DNA from: Virgibacillus_O sediminis
GTDB taxonomy: Bacteria; Bacillota; Bacilli; Bacillales; Amphibacillaceae
Length of the DNA: 64,000 nucleotides
Assembly (NCBI RefSeq): GCF_042643265.1
Contig: NZ_JBHRRZ010000014.1
Coordinates: forward strand, 112,398 to 176,397
Reading direction: 5' to 3'
The translations under genes were made by a program, and so were the position numbers. Each line of letters starts with the position of its first letter. The stretch's first letter is position 1. Shown here piece by piece: positions 26,664 through 35,279 of the stretch. The notes below the pieces were generated by a model. The model was not told the origin of the DNA. It ran no database searches and saw only the letters and a list, made by a program, of their open reading frames with translations.

Positions 26664-27029
26664 ATGACAAGGGGTATACGAGGTGCCACTACGGTTGAAG
26701 AGAACACGGAAAAGGAAATCCTTGAAAATACACAGAAGCTCATTGAAGAAATGACTTTCAAAAATAATGTAAAACCGGAAGATATCTCTCATATTTTCAT
26801 TTCGGCAACAGAGGAGATAAATGCAGTATTTCCGGCGAGGGCTCTAAGAAATTTGGAAGGTTGGACGTATGTTCCCGTGATGTGCATGAGGGAGTTAGAT
26901 GTGAAAAACAGCCTTCCTAGCTGTATACGTGTAATGATGGTGGTAAACACCTCTATCGACCAAAGAGATATTCAGCATGTGTTCCATAAAGATGCTGTAA
27001 AATTGCGCCCTGATTTGGCAGAGAAGTAA
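26664..27029 (+). CDS. aroH: Chorismate mutase, AroH type
   Basis: A 121-residue monofunctional mutase that turns chorismate into prephenate. The N-terminus RGIRGATTVEE with active-site Arg, and CIRVMMVVN near residue 90, are typical of the small trimeric AroH class. ATG 26664 has GGTGTG six bases ahead; GTG 26655 would overlap aroB. In B. subtilis the trp operon and hisC follow aroH; here tyrA comes next after 49 bases. Confidence 0.96.
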   Translation: MTRGIRGATTVEENTEKEILENTQKLIEEMTFKNNVKPEDISHIFISATEEINAVFPARALRNLEGWTYVPVMCMRELDVKNSLPSCIRVMMVVNTSIDQRDIQHVFHKDAVKLRPDLAEK

Positions 27030-27078
27030 TCACATCACAAATCAAATAAGTCAAATCAAATAGCAAGGGGTTTTCATA

Positions 27079-28176
27079 GTGGTACGAACAATATTAGTTG
27101 CAGGGTTAGGATTAATAGGAGGGTCACTCGCCAAGAGCATCAAAGCATCCGGCGATCATCAGCTGATCGGCTATGATGTCAGCAGAGAGACCCTGGAATA
27201 TGCACAGGAACACAGAATAATTGATAAAGCAGCAGACAGTTTTACAGAGGGAGCTCTAGAGGCAGAAATCGTCATATTGGCGGCTCCTATTTCAGAAACT
27301 ATTGAATTAATGAAAAAGCTGGACAAACTCCCTTTGGAAAAGGAAATTATTGTATCGGATGTGGCTTCTGTTAAAGGATCCATCCTAGAAGAAGCAAACA
27401 ATCTTACAAACAGGAATATTACTTTTATCGGTGGTCATCCGATGGCAGGTTCCCACAAAAAAGGAATAGAGGCTGCAAAAGAGCATTTATTTGAAAATGC
27501 GATTTATGTACTTACACCGACGGTTAAATGCAAAGAAGACAAGGTAGAGGAACTTAAAGCGGTATTAAAGGGGACGGAAAGCAAATTCATTACATTACAG
27601 CCGAGCGAGCATGATGAGATGACAGGGGTAGTCTCCCACTTCCCGCACTTGATAGCTTCCTCCCTGGTTCAGCAGGCCAAAAAGTGGGCTGATACTCACT
27701 CATTTCTTCCAAATCTGGCAGCAGGTGGGTTTCGCGATATTACCAGAATTGCTTCAAGCAATCCGAAAATGTGGCAGGATATTTTCCATCATAATCAATC
27801 ACAGATGTCTCAGCTGCTGGACGAGTGGATAAAGGAAATGGCTAAATTAAAAGAATTAGTGGAAGAAAATGAAAAAGAAAAGATGATTACATACCTGGAA
27901 CAGGCCAAGACATACCGTGATGGTCTGGAAAAATCGGAGAAAGGGGCAATCCCGGCCTTTTACGATCTGTATGTTGACATTCAGGACAAGCCAGGATCGC
28001 TTGCTACTGTTGTCCAGATGCTTGCAGATGAAGAAATAAGTATTAAAAATATACAAATTCTTGAGATTCGCGAAGGGATCACCGGTGCTTTACTGTTGAG
28101 CTTTTCCGCAGAGGAACAGCAAAAGGAGAGTTACCAGCTTCTTCAAAGAAATGGATATGAAGTCATGATGCAATAA
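27079..28176 (+). CDS. tyrA: Prephenate dehydrogenase with C-terminal ACT domain
   Basis: A 365-residue enzyme that oxidises and decarboxylates prephenate to 4-hydroxyphenylpyruvate for tyrosine. The dinucleotide motif GLGLIGGSLAK is at residues 9-19; GGHPMAGSHKKGI holds the catalytic histidine. The last 75 residues form an ACT domain (YVDIQDKPGSLATVVQML), which usually binds an amino acid for feedback control. GTG start at 27079 after AGCAAGGGG. Part of the aro run. Confidence 0.96.
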   Translation: MVRTILVAGLGLIGGSLAKSIKASGDHQLIGYDVSRETLEYAQEHRIIDKAADSFTEGALEAEIVILAAPISETIELMKKLDKLPLEKEIIVSDVASVKGSILEEANNLTNRNITFIGGHPMAGSHKKGIEAAKEHLFENAIYVLTPTVKCKEDKVEELKAVLKGTESKFITLQPSEHDEMTGVVSHFPHLIASSLVQQAKKWADTHSFLPNLAAGGFRDITRIASSNPKMWQDIFHHNQSQMSQLLDEWIKEMAKLKELVEENEKEKMITYLEQAKTYRDGLEKSEKGAIPAFYDLYVDIQDKPGSLATVVQMLADEEISIKNIQILEIREGITGALLLSFSAEEQQKESYQLLQRNGYEVMMQ

Positions 28177-28202
28177 TTATACTAGCAGAGGAAGTGAAGC
28201 GG

Positions 28203-29492
28203 ATGAGTAAACTGGTCTTATCACCTATTTCAAGACCTTTAGAGGGAATAATTGAGGTGCCAGGAGATAAATCAATATCCCATAGGGCGGTCATTTTTGG
28301 AGCCCTTGCAGAAGGTACGACAAAGGTAACACATTTTTTAGACGGAGAAGACTGTATGCGCACGGTCCGTGCCTTCCAGAATATGGGGGTGCCCATCTTT
28401 CGGGAGGGAGACTCTCTAGTTATTGAAGGCAAAGGCATATCTGCATTGAAAGAACCGAATGAACCACTTTATTTTGGAAATTCAGGAACGACCTCCCGCC
28501 TAATGATCGGCTTGTTAGCAGGGCTCCCTTTCTTTACTACTGCTTGGGGAGACCCATCCTTATCAAACAGGCCAATGGACAGAGTAGTTCTCCCATTAAA
28601 GGAAATGGGTGCAGTTATTGACGGGAGGGGGCAGGGCAGTTATCTGCCGCTTTCCATAAGAGGAACCAAATTGCAAGGAATTGATTACACGCTGCCTGTA
28701 AAAAGTGCTCAAGTTAAATCGGCTGTATTATTTGCAGGGCTGCTGGCTGAAGGAACCACGACAGTCAGAGAAAAGACGCAGACAAGGAATCATACAGAGA
28801 ACATGCTGAAAGCTTTTCGTGCAGATATAACCACTGATGGTAACACCACAACCATAACCAACAAGAACGAGTTGCAAGCGACGGATATTTATGTTCCTGG
28901 GGATATTTCGTCCGCAGCATTCTTTCTTGCAGCAGCGGCAATTGTCCCAGACAGCCGTATTACCTTGAAGAATGTCGGTTTAAACCCTACCAGGACGGGG
29001 ATTCTGGATGTACTTAATAAAATGGGTGCAGAGATAGAAATAAGCAATCAGGAAGAGGTAGGCGGAGAGTTGATAGGAGACCTGACAGTGGCATACACGG
29101 CTCTCCGTGCTGTCGAAATACAGGGGGATATCATTCCAAGGCTTATAGACGAGATCCCTGTAATTGCGTTGTTGGCAACACAGGCGGAAGGTACCACTGT
29201 AATAAGGGATGCGGAGGAACTGCGAGTAAAGGAAACGGATAGAATCGCAGCTGTTGCCGACGTTCTCTCTTCGTTTGGGGCTGATATAGAAGCAACGGAA
29301 GATGGCATGATCATCAAGGGTAAATCACAACTTTCCGGAAGCGCAGTATCCGCCTATAATGATCATAGGATAGCTATGATGAGTGCTGTTGCTTCGTTAA
29401 TTGCCGATGGGGAAGTAACCATTGACGACGATTCTTCCATCGCAATCTCCTATCCAGGCTTCTTTGACGATCTCAAAAAAGTAATGAACTGA
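28203..29492 (+). CDS. aroA: 3-phosphoshikimate 1-carboxyvinyltransferase (EPSP synthase)
   Basis: A 429-residue enzyme that joins shikimate 3-phosphate and PEP. GDKSISHRAV near residue 21, NSGTTSRLM near residue 91 and the late DEIPVIALLA segment are conserved active-site motifs. AGAGGAAGTG precedes the ATG at 28203; a GTG nine bases earlier lies in that site. Last gene of the aro run, followed by a strong terminator. Named aroE in B. subtilis. Confidence 0.97.
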   Translation: MSKLVLSPISRPLEGIIEVPGDKSISHRAVIFGALAEGTTKVTHFLDGEDCMRTVRAFQNMGVPIFREGDSLVIEGKGISALKEPNEPLYFGNSGTTSRLMIGLLAGLPFFTTAWGDPSLSNRPMDRVVLPLKEMGAVIDGRGQGSYLPLSIRGTKLQGIDYTLPVKSAQVKSAVLFAGLLAEGTTTVREKTQTRNHTENMLKAFRADITTDGNTTTITNKNELQATDIYVPGDISSAAFFLAAAAIVPDSRITLKNVGLNPTRTGILDVLNKMGAEIEISNQEEVGGELIGDLTVAYTALRAVEIQGDIIPRLIDEIPVIALLATQAEGTTVIRDAEELRVKETDRIAAVADVLSSFGADIEATEDGMIIKGKSQLSGSAVSAYNDHRIAMMSAVASLIADGEVTIDDDSSIAISYPGFFDDLKKVMN

Positions 29493-29494
29493 AC

Positions 29495-29528
29495 AAAAAG
29501 GAATCTGCTGCTTGCAGATTCCTTTTTT
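29495..29528 (+). terminator. Terminator of the aro operon
   Basis: A perfect 14-bp stem (29495-29508 with 29514-29527) with a five-base loop and six T. Confidence 0.92.
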
Positions 29529-29639
29529 CACTGAGCATGCTTGTATCCCTCTTTATTTGAACATATAAAAGCATTTCGGTATGATTAAATGTATCATATT
29601 AACTAAATCCAGTCGGATAGGCAAGAGAGGATGTTCGGA

Positions 29640-30905
29640 ATGGACACCATTATGGAAGCTGTCAAACTAGTAGAGAGCAATCAAACCGAAAAGGCCATAG
29701 AATTATTGGAAAACTATTTGCCAAAGGCCGACGAAGAGGAGAAGTTCACCATTGCAGAATTATATAATCAATGGGGATTCCTTCAAGAAGCAAGCGAAAT
29801 ACTGAATAGCTTGTTGCAGCAATATCCGGAAGAAAGTGATCTGAAGGTGATGCTTGCTGACATATATGTGGAATTGGAAGATGATGAGGCTGCCATTAAT
29901 TTATTGAATGAAATTAATGAAGATGATGAAGCATATGTACAGACATTGATCCAACTGGCCGATCTCTATCAGGCGCAGGGGCTTTTCGAAGTGGCAGAGC
30001 AGAAACTGCTTACCGCAAAACAGCATGAGCCTAATGAGCCGGTAGTGGATTTAGCCCTGGCAGAATTACTGTTCTCCATTGGGGAGTACCGAAAAGCAAT
30101 TACTTACTATGAAAAAATCCTGCCGAAGACAAAGGAATTGGCAAACATATCAATTAATGACCGGCTGGCAGAAGCACATGCTGCTTCAGGCGAATATGAA
30201 GAAGCACTACAATTTTACCAGGATATAGAAAGTGAACACCCTGATACTTTATTCAAATACGGTTTTACTGCAAAACAAGCCAACCGTTCAGATATTGCGA
30301 TAAAAGCATGGGAGCATGTTATCAAGATTGACCCATACTATCATACGGTGTATTACCAGTTGGCAAAAGTATACGAGGAAGATGGCAGGACCCAGGAAGC
30401 CTATGACACAGCTAAAAAAGGGCTGGAAATTGATGAGTTCAACAAAGAATTATTCTATTTTGCCGGAGTATTAGCACATCAATTGGAAAAAGAAGACGAG
30501 AGTGAAACATTGGTCAGGGAAGCAATTGCTTTAGACCCTGACTATAAAGAAGCTATTCTGTTTCTGATCGAAATGTTCAAGACATCCGGAGATTCTACTA
30601 AAATTATTGACCTAATTACAGAATTGAAAAGTACCGGAGCCGACGATTCCTTATATGATTGGGAACTTGCCCGGGCTTATAATGAAGAGGAATTATATGA
30701 GGATGCATTAAACTCCTACAACACAGCATACAATGGATTAAAAGAGGATGCTGACTTCCTGAAAGAATATGGCTATTTTCTGACAGAAGAAGGGAGGATC
30801 GGTGCAGCAATACCTATCTTTGAAGCGTATTTAATTCATCAGCCTTCAGATACAGACATTGAAGAATTCCTCAGCCGGTTGAAAATGGAGAATGAAAGCA
30901 GATAA
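29640..30905 (+). CDS. ypiA: TPR-repeat protein YpiA
   Basis: A 421-residue acidic protein made almost wholly of tetratricopeptide repeats; helical pairs with A-x-x-x-Y/F patterns recur from the N-terminus (NQTEKAIELLENYL) to the C-terminus (GRIGAAIPIFEAYL). Cytoplasmic, with no signal peptide. It probably acts as a protein-binding scaffold. It stands next to ypiB as in B. subtilis and Listeria, where relatives of both have been linked to ClpCP-dependent turnover of MurA. ATG 29640 is correctly spaced from AGAGAGG; ATG 29631 touches it. Confidence 0.9.
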   Translation: MDTIMEAVKLVESNQTEKAIELLENYLPKADEEEKFTIAELYNQWGFLQEASEILNSLLQQYPEESDLKVMLADIYVELEDDEAAINLLNEINEDDEAYVQTLIQLADLYQAQGLFEVAEQKLLTAKQHEPNEPVVDLALAELLFSIGEYRKAITYYEKILPKTKELANISINDRLAEAHAASGEYEEALQFYQDIESEHPDTLFKYGFTAKQANRSDIAIKAWEHVIKIDPYYHTVYYQLAKVYEEDGRTQEAYDTAKKGLEIDEFNKELFYFAGVLAHQLEKEDESETLVREAIALDPDYKEAILFLIEMFKTSGDSTKIIDLITELKSTGADDSLYDWELARAYNEEELYEDALNSYNTAYNGLKEDADFLKEYGYFLTEEGRIGAAIPIFEAYLIHQPSDTDIEEFLSRLKMENESR

Positions 30906-30947
30906 ATCGACCTGTGATGACAATGTCCAATATGAGGAGGGTTAATT

Positions 30948-31523
30948 ATGCAGACCCCTGTATCCGCAGAGGAGAAGAGAAAGTTTCTTCGGTGGTTTCT
31001 TGACCATTATCAACTCAAAAAACGAGAAAGTGTCTGGATTCTGAACTACCTGCTTAACCATCAGAGTATATTGAAGCATGTCCATTTTGTCAGAGACGTA
31101 AAGTATTGCCCTCGAGGGATCCTAATGACAACTCATTGCTCGGGGGATACGCCTTTCCGGTTTTATAAAGATCACCTGGTGACAACAGATGCCGAGAAAT
31201 CATTCCACGATATCAGATTAAATCCAGAAGAGCCGTTATATTTACAGCTTAACTTCAAGAAGTCTCATCAAAATGCATATTATGTATCCGTCATGGAGGA
31301 AAACCCCTTTAAGCCTGATAGTCAAGATATTACTGAAAAAGATAGACTTACTGCAGTCCGCCTATTGGAAGATTCTTTATTTGCTTTTCAGAAGAATCGC
31401 CTGCTCTCCGAAATTGATAGAGCGCTGGATGATATGGACCGCAAAAGGTTTGACAAGCTGGTTCGTAAATTGCATCAATTGGAAGAATCCTATGTTGATC
31501 AACCTGGATTGCAAAAGCAATAG
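30948..31523 (+). CDS. ypiB: YpiB/ReoY family protein (UPF0302)
   Basis: A 191-residue soluble protein of the UPF0302 family, with the conserved WILNYLLNH near residue 26 and the RDVKYCPRGILM segment near residue 45. In Listeria and Bacillus the protein (ReoY) promotes degradation of MurA by ClpCP and so tunes cell wall synthesis. A GAGGAGGG site precedes the ATG. It follows ypiA by 42 bases, and the terminator overlaps its last codons. Confidence 0.93.
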   Translation: MQTPVSAEEKRKFLRWFLDHYQLKKRESVWILNYLLNHQSILKHVHFVRDVKYCPRGILMTTHCSGDTPFRFYKDHLVTTDAEKSFHDIRLNPEEPLYLQLNFKKSHQNAYYVSVMEENPFKPDSQDITEKDRLTAVRLLEDSLFAFQKNRLLSEIDRALDDMDRKRFDKLVRKLHQLEESYVDQPGLQKQ

Positions 31524-31538
31524 GTTGATTTTTTTTTG
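31498..31538 (+). terminator. Terminator overlapping the end of ypiB
   Basis: ATCAACCT pairs with AGGTTGAT and ATTGC with GCAAT across a two-base bulge, with an AAAA loop; nine or more T follow. Confidence 0.85.
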
Positions 31539-31612
31539 CATTTTACATACCATTTACTGAAGATAGCATAATTTTACCCAATTGGGAAAGAATGAGAAGG
31601 AGTGTTAAAAGG

Positions 31613-32074
31613 ATGAAATGGTCCGCAGCAGATTTACCAAGATACATAGAGGCGAAAGAATACATAGATACTGTAATGATACCCTTGATCCCTTTCCAAC
31701 TGTCTAATGACAAAACCACAGAGAAGGTAGCCTTTCAGAATGAACTTCTTTCCATCCTTGCCAATGAGATTGAAAAAGAACTGACTGGAAGGATGATGCT
31801 TAGCCCCCCTTACCATTATAGGGAAACAAGTGTAGGAGAAAGCGAAATTGTACGCCTGAATGGTTGGGTTGAGGAAGTCAGGGAGCAACCCTTCAACCAT
31901 ATATTCTTTATTACTTTCGACTCCACCTGGAAAAAAGCAGAAAACACCTTGGATGGAAGTGTCCTATGGTTCCCCGGAAGCCAATCAGGGGATCTTTCTT
32001 CTAATGAAATGAAACGGCAGATACGTGACCAGGTTGGTCAGATTACAGAGTTGATTAGGAGTTATTGGTCATAA
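31613..32074 (+). CDS. ypiF: YpiF family protein (DUF2487)
   Basis: A 153-residue soluble protein with the N-terminus MKWSAADLPRYIEAKEYIDT typical of YpiF. No catalytic motif seen. It always precedes the qcr genes in Bacillaceae, but its function is not known. ATG 31613 has AAGGAG ten bases upstream; an earlier ATG at 31592 lies before that site. A separate promoter follows it, so qcrABC can be transcribed independently. Confidence 0.88.
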   Translation: MKWSAADLPRYIEAKEYIDTVMIPLIPFQLSNDKTTEKVAFQNELLSILANEIEKELTGRMMLSPPYHYRETSVGESEIVRLNGWVEEVREQPFNHIFFITFDSTWKKAENTLDGSVLWFPGSQSGDLSSNEMKRQIRDQVGQITELIRSYWS

Positions 32075-32136
32075 GGGTTTTTGTCAAAATTTCTTACAGA
32101 AACCCGGATAATTATGGAGAACCATATCGTTATTTA

Positions 32137-32165
32137 TTGACCGGAAAAAAAGTTTACGCTATCAT
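32137..32165 (+). promoter_or_regulatory. Sigma-A promoter of qcrABC
   Basis: TTGACC at 32137-32142 and TATCAT at 32160-32165 with a 17-base spacer, about 70 bases before qcrA. An AATAAT/ATTATT inverted repeat lies in the leader after it. Confidence 0.6.
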
Positions 32166-32232
32166 TGTATTGTCCTAGTAATATGATTAAATAATAATTG
32201 TCCGTGATTATTGTACAAGAGGGGGGAAAATC

Positions 32233-32745
32233 ATGAGCGAAAAGAAGCAGCAGGTATCCCGCAGGCAGTTCCTTAATTACACGCTGACTGGTTTAGGCGG
32301 ATTTATGGCAGCCGGTTTAATGATGCCGATGGTAAGAATGGCAGTGGACCCGGTACTGCAGGAGTCATCTGCTGGGGATATGGCAAATGTCGGTATATCT
32401 GTAGACGAACTTACTACAGAACCGCAGCGTGTAGACTGGACTGTTGAACAGGTGGACGGCTGGTACACGTCTGAAGTTAGCCGGTCTGCATGGGTATTTA
32501 TAGATGAAAATGACGAGATACAAGCCTTTTCACCTATCTGTAAACACTTGGGATGTGTTGTTTCCTGGGAGGGAAGCGAAGAGTATCCAAATGAATTTTT
32601 CTGCCCATGCCATAATGGCCGCTATTATAAGGACGGAACAAACGTACCGGGCACACCACCGCTGGCACCATTGGACGTATATGAAATGAAAGTTGAAAAT
32701 GGCATGCTATTCTTAGGCGAGCCTGTACCAAGAGAGGAGGCGTAA
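32233..32745 (+). CDS. qcrA: Menaquinol-cytochrome c reductase Rieske iron-sulfur subunit
   Basis: A 170-residue Rieske protein. The N-terminus has a twin-arginine motif (SRRQFLNY) before a hydrophobic anchor, so it is sent out folded by the Tat system, whose genes lie at 60.3-61.6 kb. The 2Fe-2S ligands are in CKHLGC and CPCHNG. It is the electron-accepting subunit of the menaquinol:cytochrome c oxidoreductase on the outer face of the membrane. First gene of qcrABC. Confidence 0.97.
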   Translation: MSEKKQQVSRRQFLNYTLTGLGGFMAAGLMMPMVRMAVDPVLQESSAGDMANVGISVDELTTEPQRVDWTVEQVDGWYTSEVSRSAWVFIDENDEIQAFSPICKHLGCVVSWEGSEEYPNEFFCPCHNGRYYKDGTNVPGTPPLAPLDVYEMKVENGMLFLGEPVPREEA

Positions 32746-32751
32746 TAATTT

Positions 32752-33426
32752 ATGCTGCAAAAGTTGTACGATTGGATTGATGAACGTGTAGATATTACGC
32801 CGATTTGGCGGGATATCGCAGATCATGAAGTTCCAGAACATGTGAACCCGGCCCACCACTTTTCCGCTTTTGTTTATTGTTTCGGCGGTTTGACATTCTT
32901 CGTGGTAGTCATTCAGATATTGTCCGGGATGTTTCTAACAATGTATTATGTACCGGATATTGAAAATGCCTGGAAATCCGTTTACTATCTACAGACAGAG
33001 GTAGCACACGGCCAAATTGTTCGTGGAATGCACCATTGGGGTGCAAGTGTAGTGGTAGTAATGCTTTTATTACATACTTGCCGGGTTTTCTTCCAAGGTG
33101 CCTACAAAAAACCGCGTGAACTCAACTGGATGGTTGGTGTTCTGCTTTTCTTTGTCATCCTTGGACTTGGTTTTACCGGTTATCTCCTTCCTTGGGATAA
33201 TAAAGCATACTTTGCAACCCAGGTTGGATTGGAAATTGCCGAGCAGGTGCCTTTCATTGGTTCCGAGCTGAAGACGTTGCTAGCCGGTGATGAAAACATT
33301 GTAGGAGCCCAGACATTGGCAAGATTCTTCGCCATCCATGTGTTCTTCCTGCCAGCAGCTCTGTTTGCATTGATGGGCATACACTTTATCTTAATCCGTA
33401 AACAAGGTATTTCCGGACCACTATAA
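32752..33426 (+). CDS. qcrB: Menaquinol-cytochrome c reductase cytochrome b subunit
   Basis: A 224-residue b6-type cytochrome with four membrane helices. The heme-ligating histidines lie in RGMHHWGA and in the HTCR and HVFF segments of the second and fourth helices. With the N-terminal part of QcrC it forms the split cytochrome b typical of Bacillus. Six bases after qcrA, so the two are coupled. An AGGAGG site lies within the qcrA stop region. Confidence 0.97.
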   Translation: MLQKLYDWIDERVDITPIWRDIADHEVPEHVNPAHHFSAFVYCFGGLTFFVVVIQILSGMFLTMYYVPDIENAWKSVYYLQTEVAHGQIVRGMHHWGASVVVVMLLLHTCRVFFQGAYKKPRELNWMVGVLLFFVILGLGFTGYLLPWDNKAYFATQVGLEIAEQVPFIGSELKTLLAGDENIVGAQTLARFFAIHVFFLPAALFALMGIHFILIRKQGISGPL

Positions 33427-33441
33427 AAAGGAGGGAAAGCT

Positions 33442-34224
33442 GTGAAGAAGGGAAAAGGAATGAAGTTCGTCGGTGATTCACGGATCTCCGCCGAACGAAA
33501 TCCCCATATACCAAAAGATTATTCTGAATATCCTGGAAGAACGGAAGCATTCTGGCCTAACTTTTTATTAAAAGAATGGTTGGCGGGGTCTGTATTCCTT
33601 GTCGGTTTCTTGTGCTTGACCTTAGCACATCCTTCTCCACTTGAAGGTGTTGCTGATCCGACAGATGCAGCCTATATACCATTGCCGGATTGGTACTTCC
33701 TATTCTTATATGAACTGCTGAAATATGAATACGCCAGTGCTGATTGGTCATTAATGGGCATCCTTGTCATTCCAGGCCTGGCATTCGGCGCACTTCTTCT
33801 TGCTCCGTTTCTGGATAATGGACCAGGCAGAAGGCCGCATCAGCGCCCTGTGGCGGTAGGTATGATGCTTTTAGGGCTGGTATCTGTTATCTGGTTGACT
33901 TACACATCAGCATCTCACGTTGATTGGGAGGCCCGTGCAGAAGCTAATAAGCCGATTCCTGAAGGGGAGCAAGTGGCCATTGACACGGATCATGCAGGGT
34001 ATGAGATTTATCAAAATAACTGTATGTCATGCCATGGAGAAAATCTCGAAGGGGGAGCTGCAGGTCCTTCACTCATCGGCATCGATCGTTCTGCTGAAGA
34101 GATTGCAACTATCGCCCAAGAGGGTATAGGTTCTATGCCTGCTGGCCAATTCACCGGTTCTGAGGAAGAACTGGAGAAATTAGTTGATTTCATTATTTCT
34201 GTAAATGAAGATACGTCGGAATAG
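33442..34224 (+). CDS. qcrC: Menaquinol-cytochrome c reductase subunit IV/cytochrome c fusion
   Basis: A 260-residue protein combining three membrane helices equivalent to subunit IV (with PLPDWYFLFLYELLK) and, after about residue 165, an outward-facing cytochrome c domain whose heme-binding site is CMSCH. The methionine ligand is probably in GSMPAGQF. GTG start at 33442, seven bases after AAAGGAGGG. Last gene of the qcr operon with a terminator behind it. Confidence 0.97.
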   Translation: MKKGKGMKFVGDSRISAERNPHIPKDYSEYPGRTEAFWPNFLLKEWLAGSVFLVGFLCLTLAHPSPLEGVADPTDAAYIPLPDWYFLFLYELLKYEYASADWSLMGILVIPGLAFGALLLAPFLDNGPGRRPHQRPVAVGMMLLGLVSVIWLTYTSASHVDWEARAEANKPIPEGEQVAIDTDHAGYEIYQNNCMSCHGENLEGGAAGPSLIGIDRSAEEIATIAQEGIGSMPAGQFTGSEEELEKLVDFIISVNEDTSE

Positions 34225-34241
34225 TATTTTCTGTCTTTGTT

Positions 34242-34278
34242 AAAAAGCACCTTTGCCATGATGGTAAAGGTGCTTTTT
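34242..34278 (+). terminator. Terminator of qcrABC
   Basis: A 17-18 bp stem AAAAAGCACCTTT with AAAGGTGCTTTTT and an inner CCAT/ATGG pair, ending in T. Confidence 0.9.
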
Positions 34279-34305
34279 ATAGATTTTTTACACAGGGGGA
34301 ATACC

Positions 34306-34887
34306 ATGCTTAAATATATACTATTAGATAAACGCTTCCTCATCCTTTTATTTTTCGTAAATTTTTTCGGGACTATTTATGGGTATATGTGGTATGGAGG
34401 CCAACTGTCAGTTACACCGGACATTTTCCTCATTTTTGTTCCCGACAGCCCTACGGCAAGTTTATTTTTTACCGTTTTTCTGCTGTTTTTCATATTTAAC
34501 AGGAATGTACCCTATATTGAGGCACTTGCCCTGATTACCCTTGTCAAGTATGGGGTATGGGCAGTAGTAATGAATATACTCACCTTGATGATTGATGGGA
34601 ATATTGGCTGGCAGGGTTATATGCTGATTGCTTCACATGGGGCTATGGCGGTCCAAGCCCTGCTTTATACTCCATATTACAAGATTAGAATGAGGCATAT
34701 AGTAGTGGCGGCTGTCTGGACGTTGCACAATGATGTTATTGACTACGTTTTCGGCATGATGCCTGTTTATTCATCACTGACTAAGTATATGGGAGAAATA
34801 GGATATTTTACATTTTGGCTCAGCATCTTTTGTATTTTTCTGGCGTATCAGCTTACGGTGGGACGGAATTCTAAGCTGAATAAGTAG
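34306..34887 (+). CDS. ypjA: YpjA-like membrane protein (DUF1405)
   Basis: A 193-residue protein with about six membrane helices; TLHNDVIDYVFGMMP near residue 147 is a typical DUF1405 segment. Function unknown. It follows qcrC in Bacillaceae, which suggests a membrane role tied to respiration, but that is only context. AGGGGGA precedes the ATG at 34306; an earlier in-frame ATG at 34237 lies in the qcr terminator. Confidence 0.88.
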   Translation: MLKYILLDKRFLILLFFVNFFGTIYGYMWYGGQLSVTPDIFLIFVPDSPTASLFFTVFLLFFIFNRNVPYIEALALITLVKYGVWAVVMNILTLMIDGNIGWQGYMLIASHGAMAVQALLYTPYYKIRMRHIVVAAVWTLHNDVIDYVFGMMPVYSSLTKYMGEIGYFTFWLSIFCIFLAYQLTVGRNSKLNK

Positions 34888-34954
34888 TCGATGTTATAAC
34901 TAGTGTGGTCTCTTCATATATTGTAGGAAGTAATAATATGTGAGGTGATCCACT

Positions 34955-35218
34955 ATGGCAAAGAAACTCTTCTTTCAGATGCTCACAGCTGCAGCTATCA
35001 TCATAGTGATCGTAACCCATTCACATCTTCCTGCGTCTTCTGCTGCCGCAAAAAATACTGTCATTTATACATCGGGACCTGACCTAACCATTTTGTATTG
35101 GGCTGCTGGAATAATCGGCGGCTGTATAGCACTTACATTATCCTATGTGAGTTGGAGAAAATATAAGGGGGAGAAGGAAAGGGAAGAGCGGGAAAACAAG
35201 GACAAATCAGTTGACTAA
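34955..35218 (+). CDS. ypjB: YpjB-like protein, strongly shortened
   Basis: An 87-residue protein with an N-terminal signal-like segment (residues 8-30) and a second membrane helix ending in LSYVSWRKYKGEKE. YpjB proteins of Bacillus (about 260 residues) have the same two ends but a long extracytoplasmic middle domain. Here the two ends are joined by about 20 residues, so the central domain is gone. Position after ypjA agrees with the assignment. A GAGGTGAT site lies before the ATG. Function unknown. Confidence 0.6.
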   Translation: MAKKLFFQMLTAAAIIIVIVTHSHLPASSAAAKNTVIYTSGPDLTILYWAAGIIGGCIALTLSYVSWRKYKGEKEREERENKDKSVD

Positions 35219-35279
35219 AGCCTAGTCTTTGACTAAAATTGACCTTAAGAAAGGATAAACATCTCATGGAGGAATGCAA

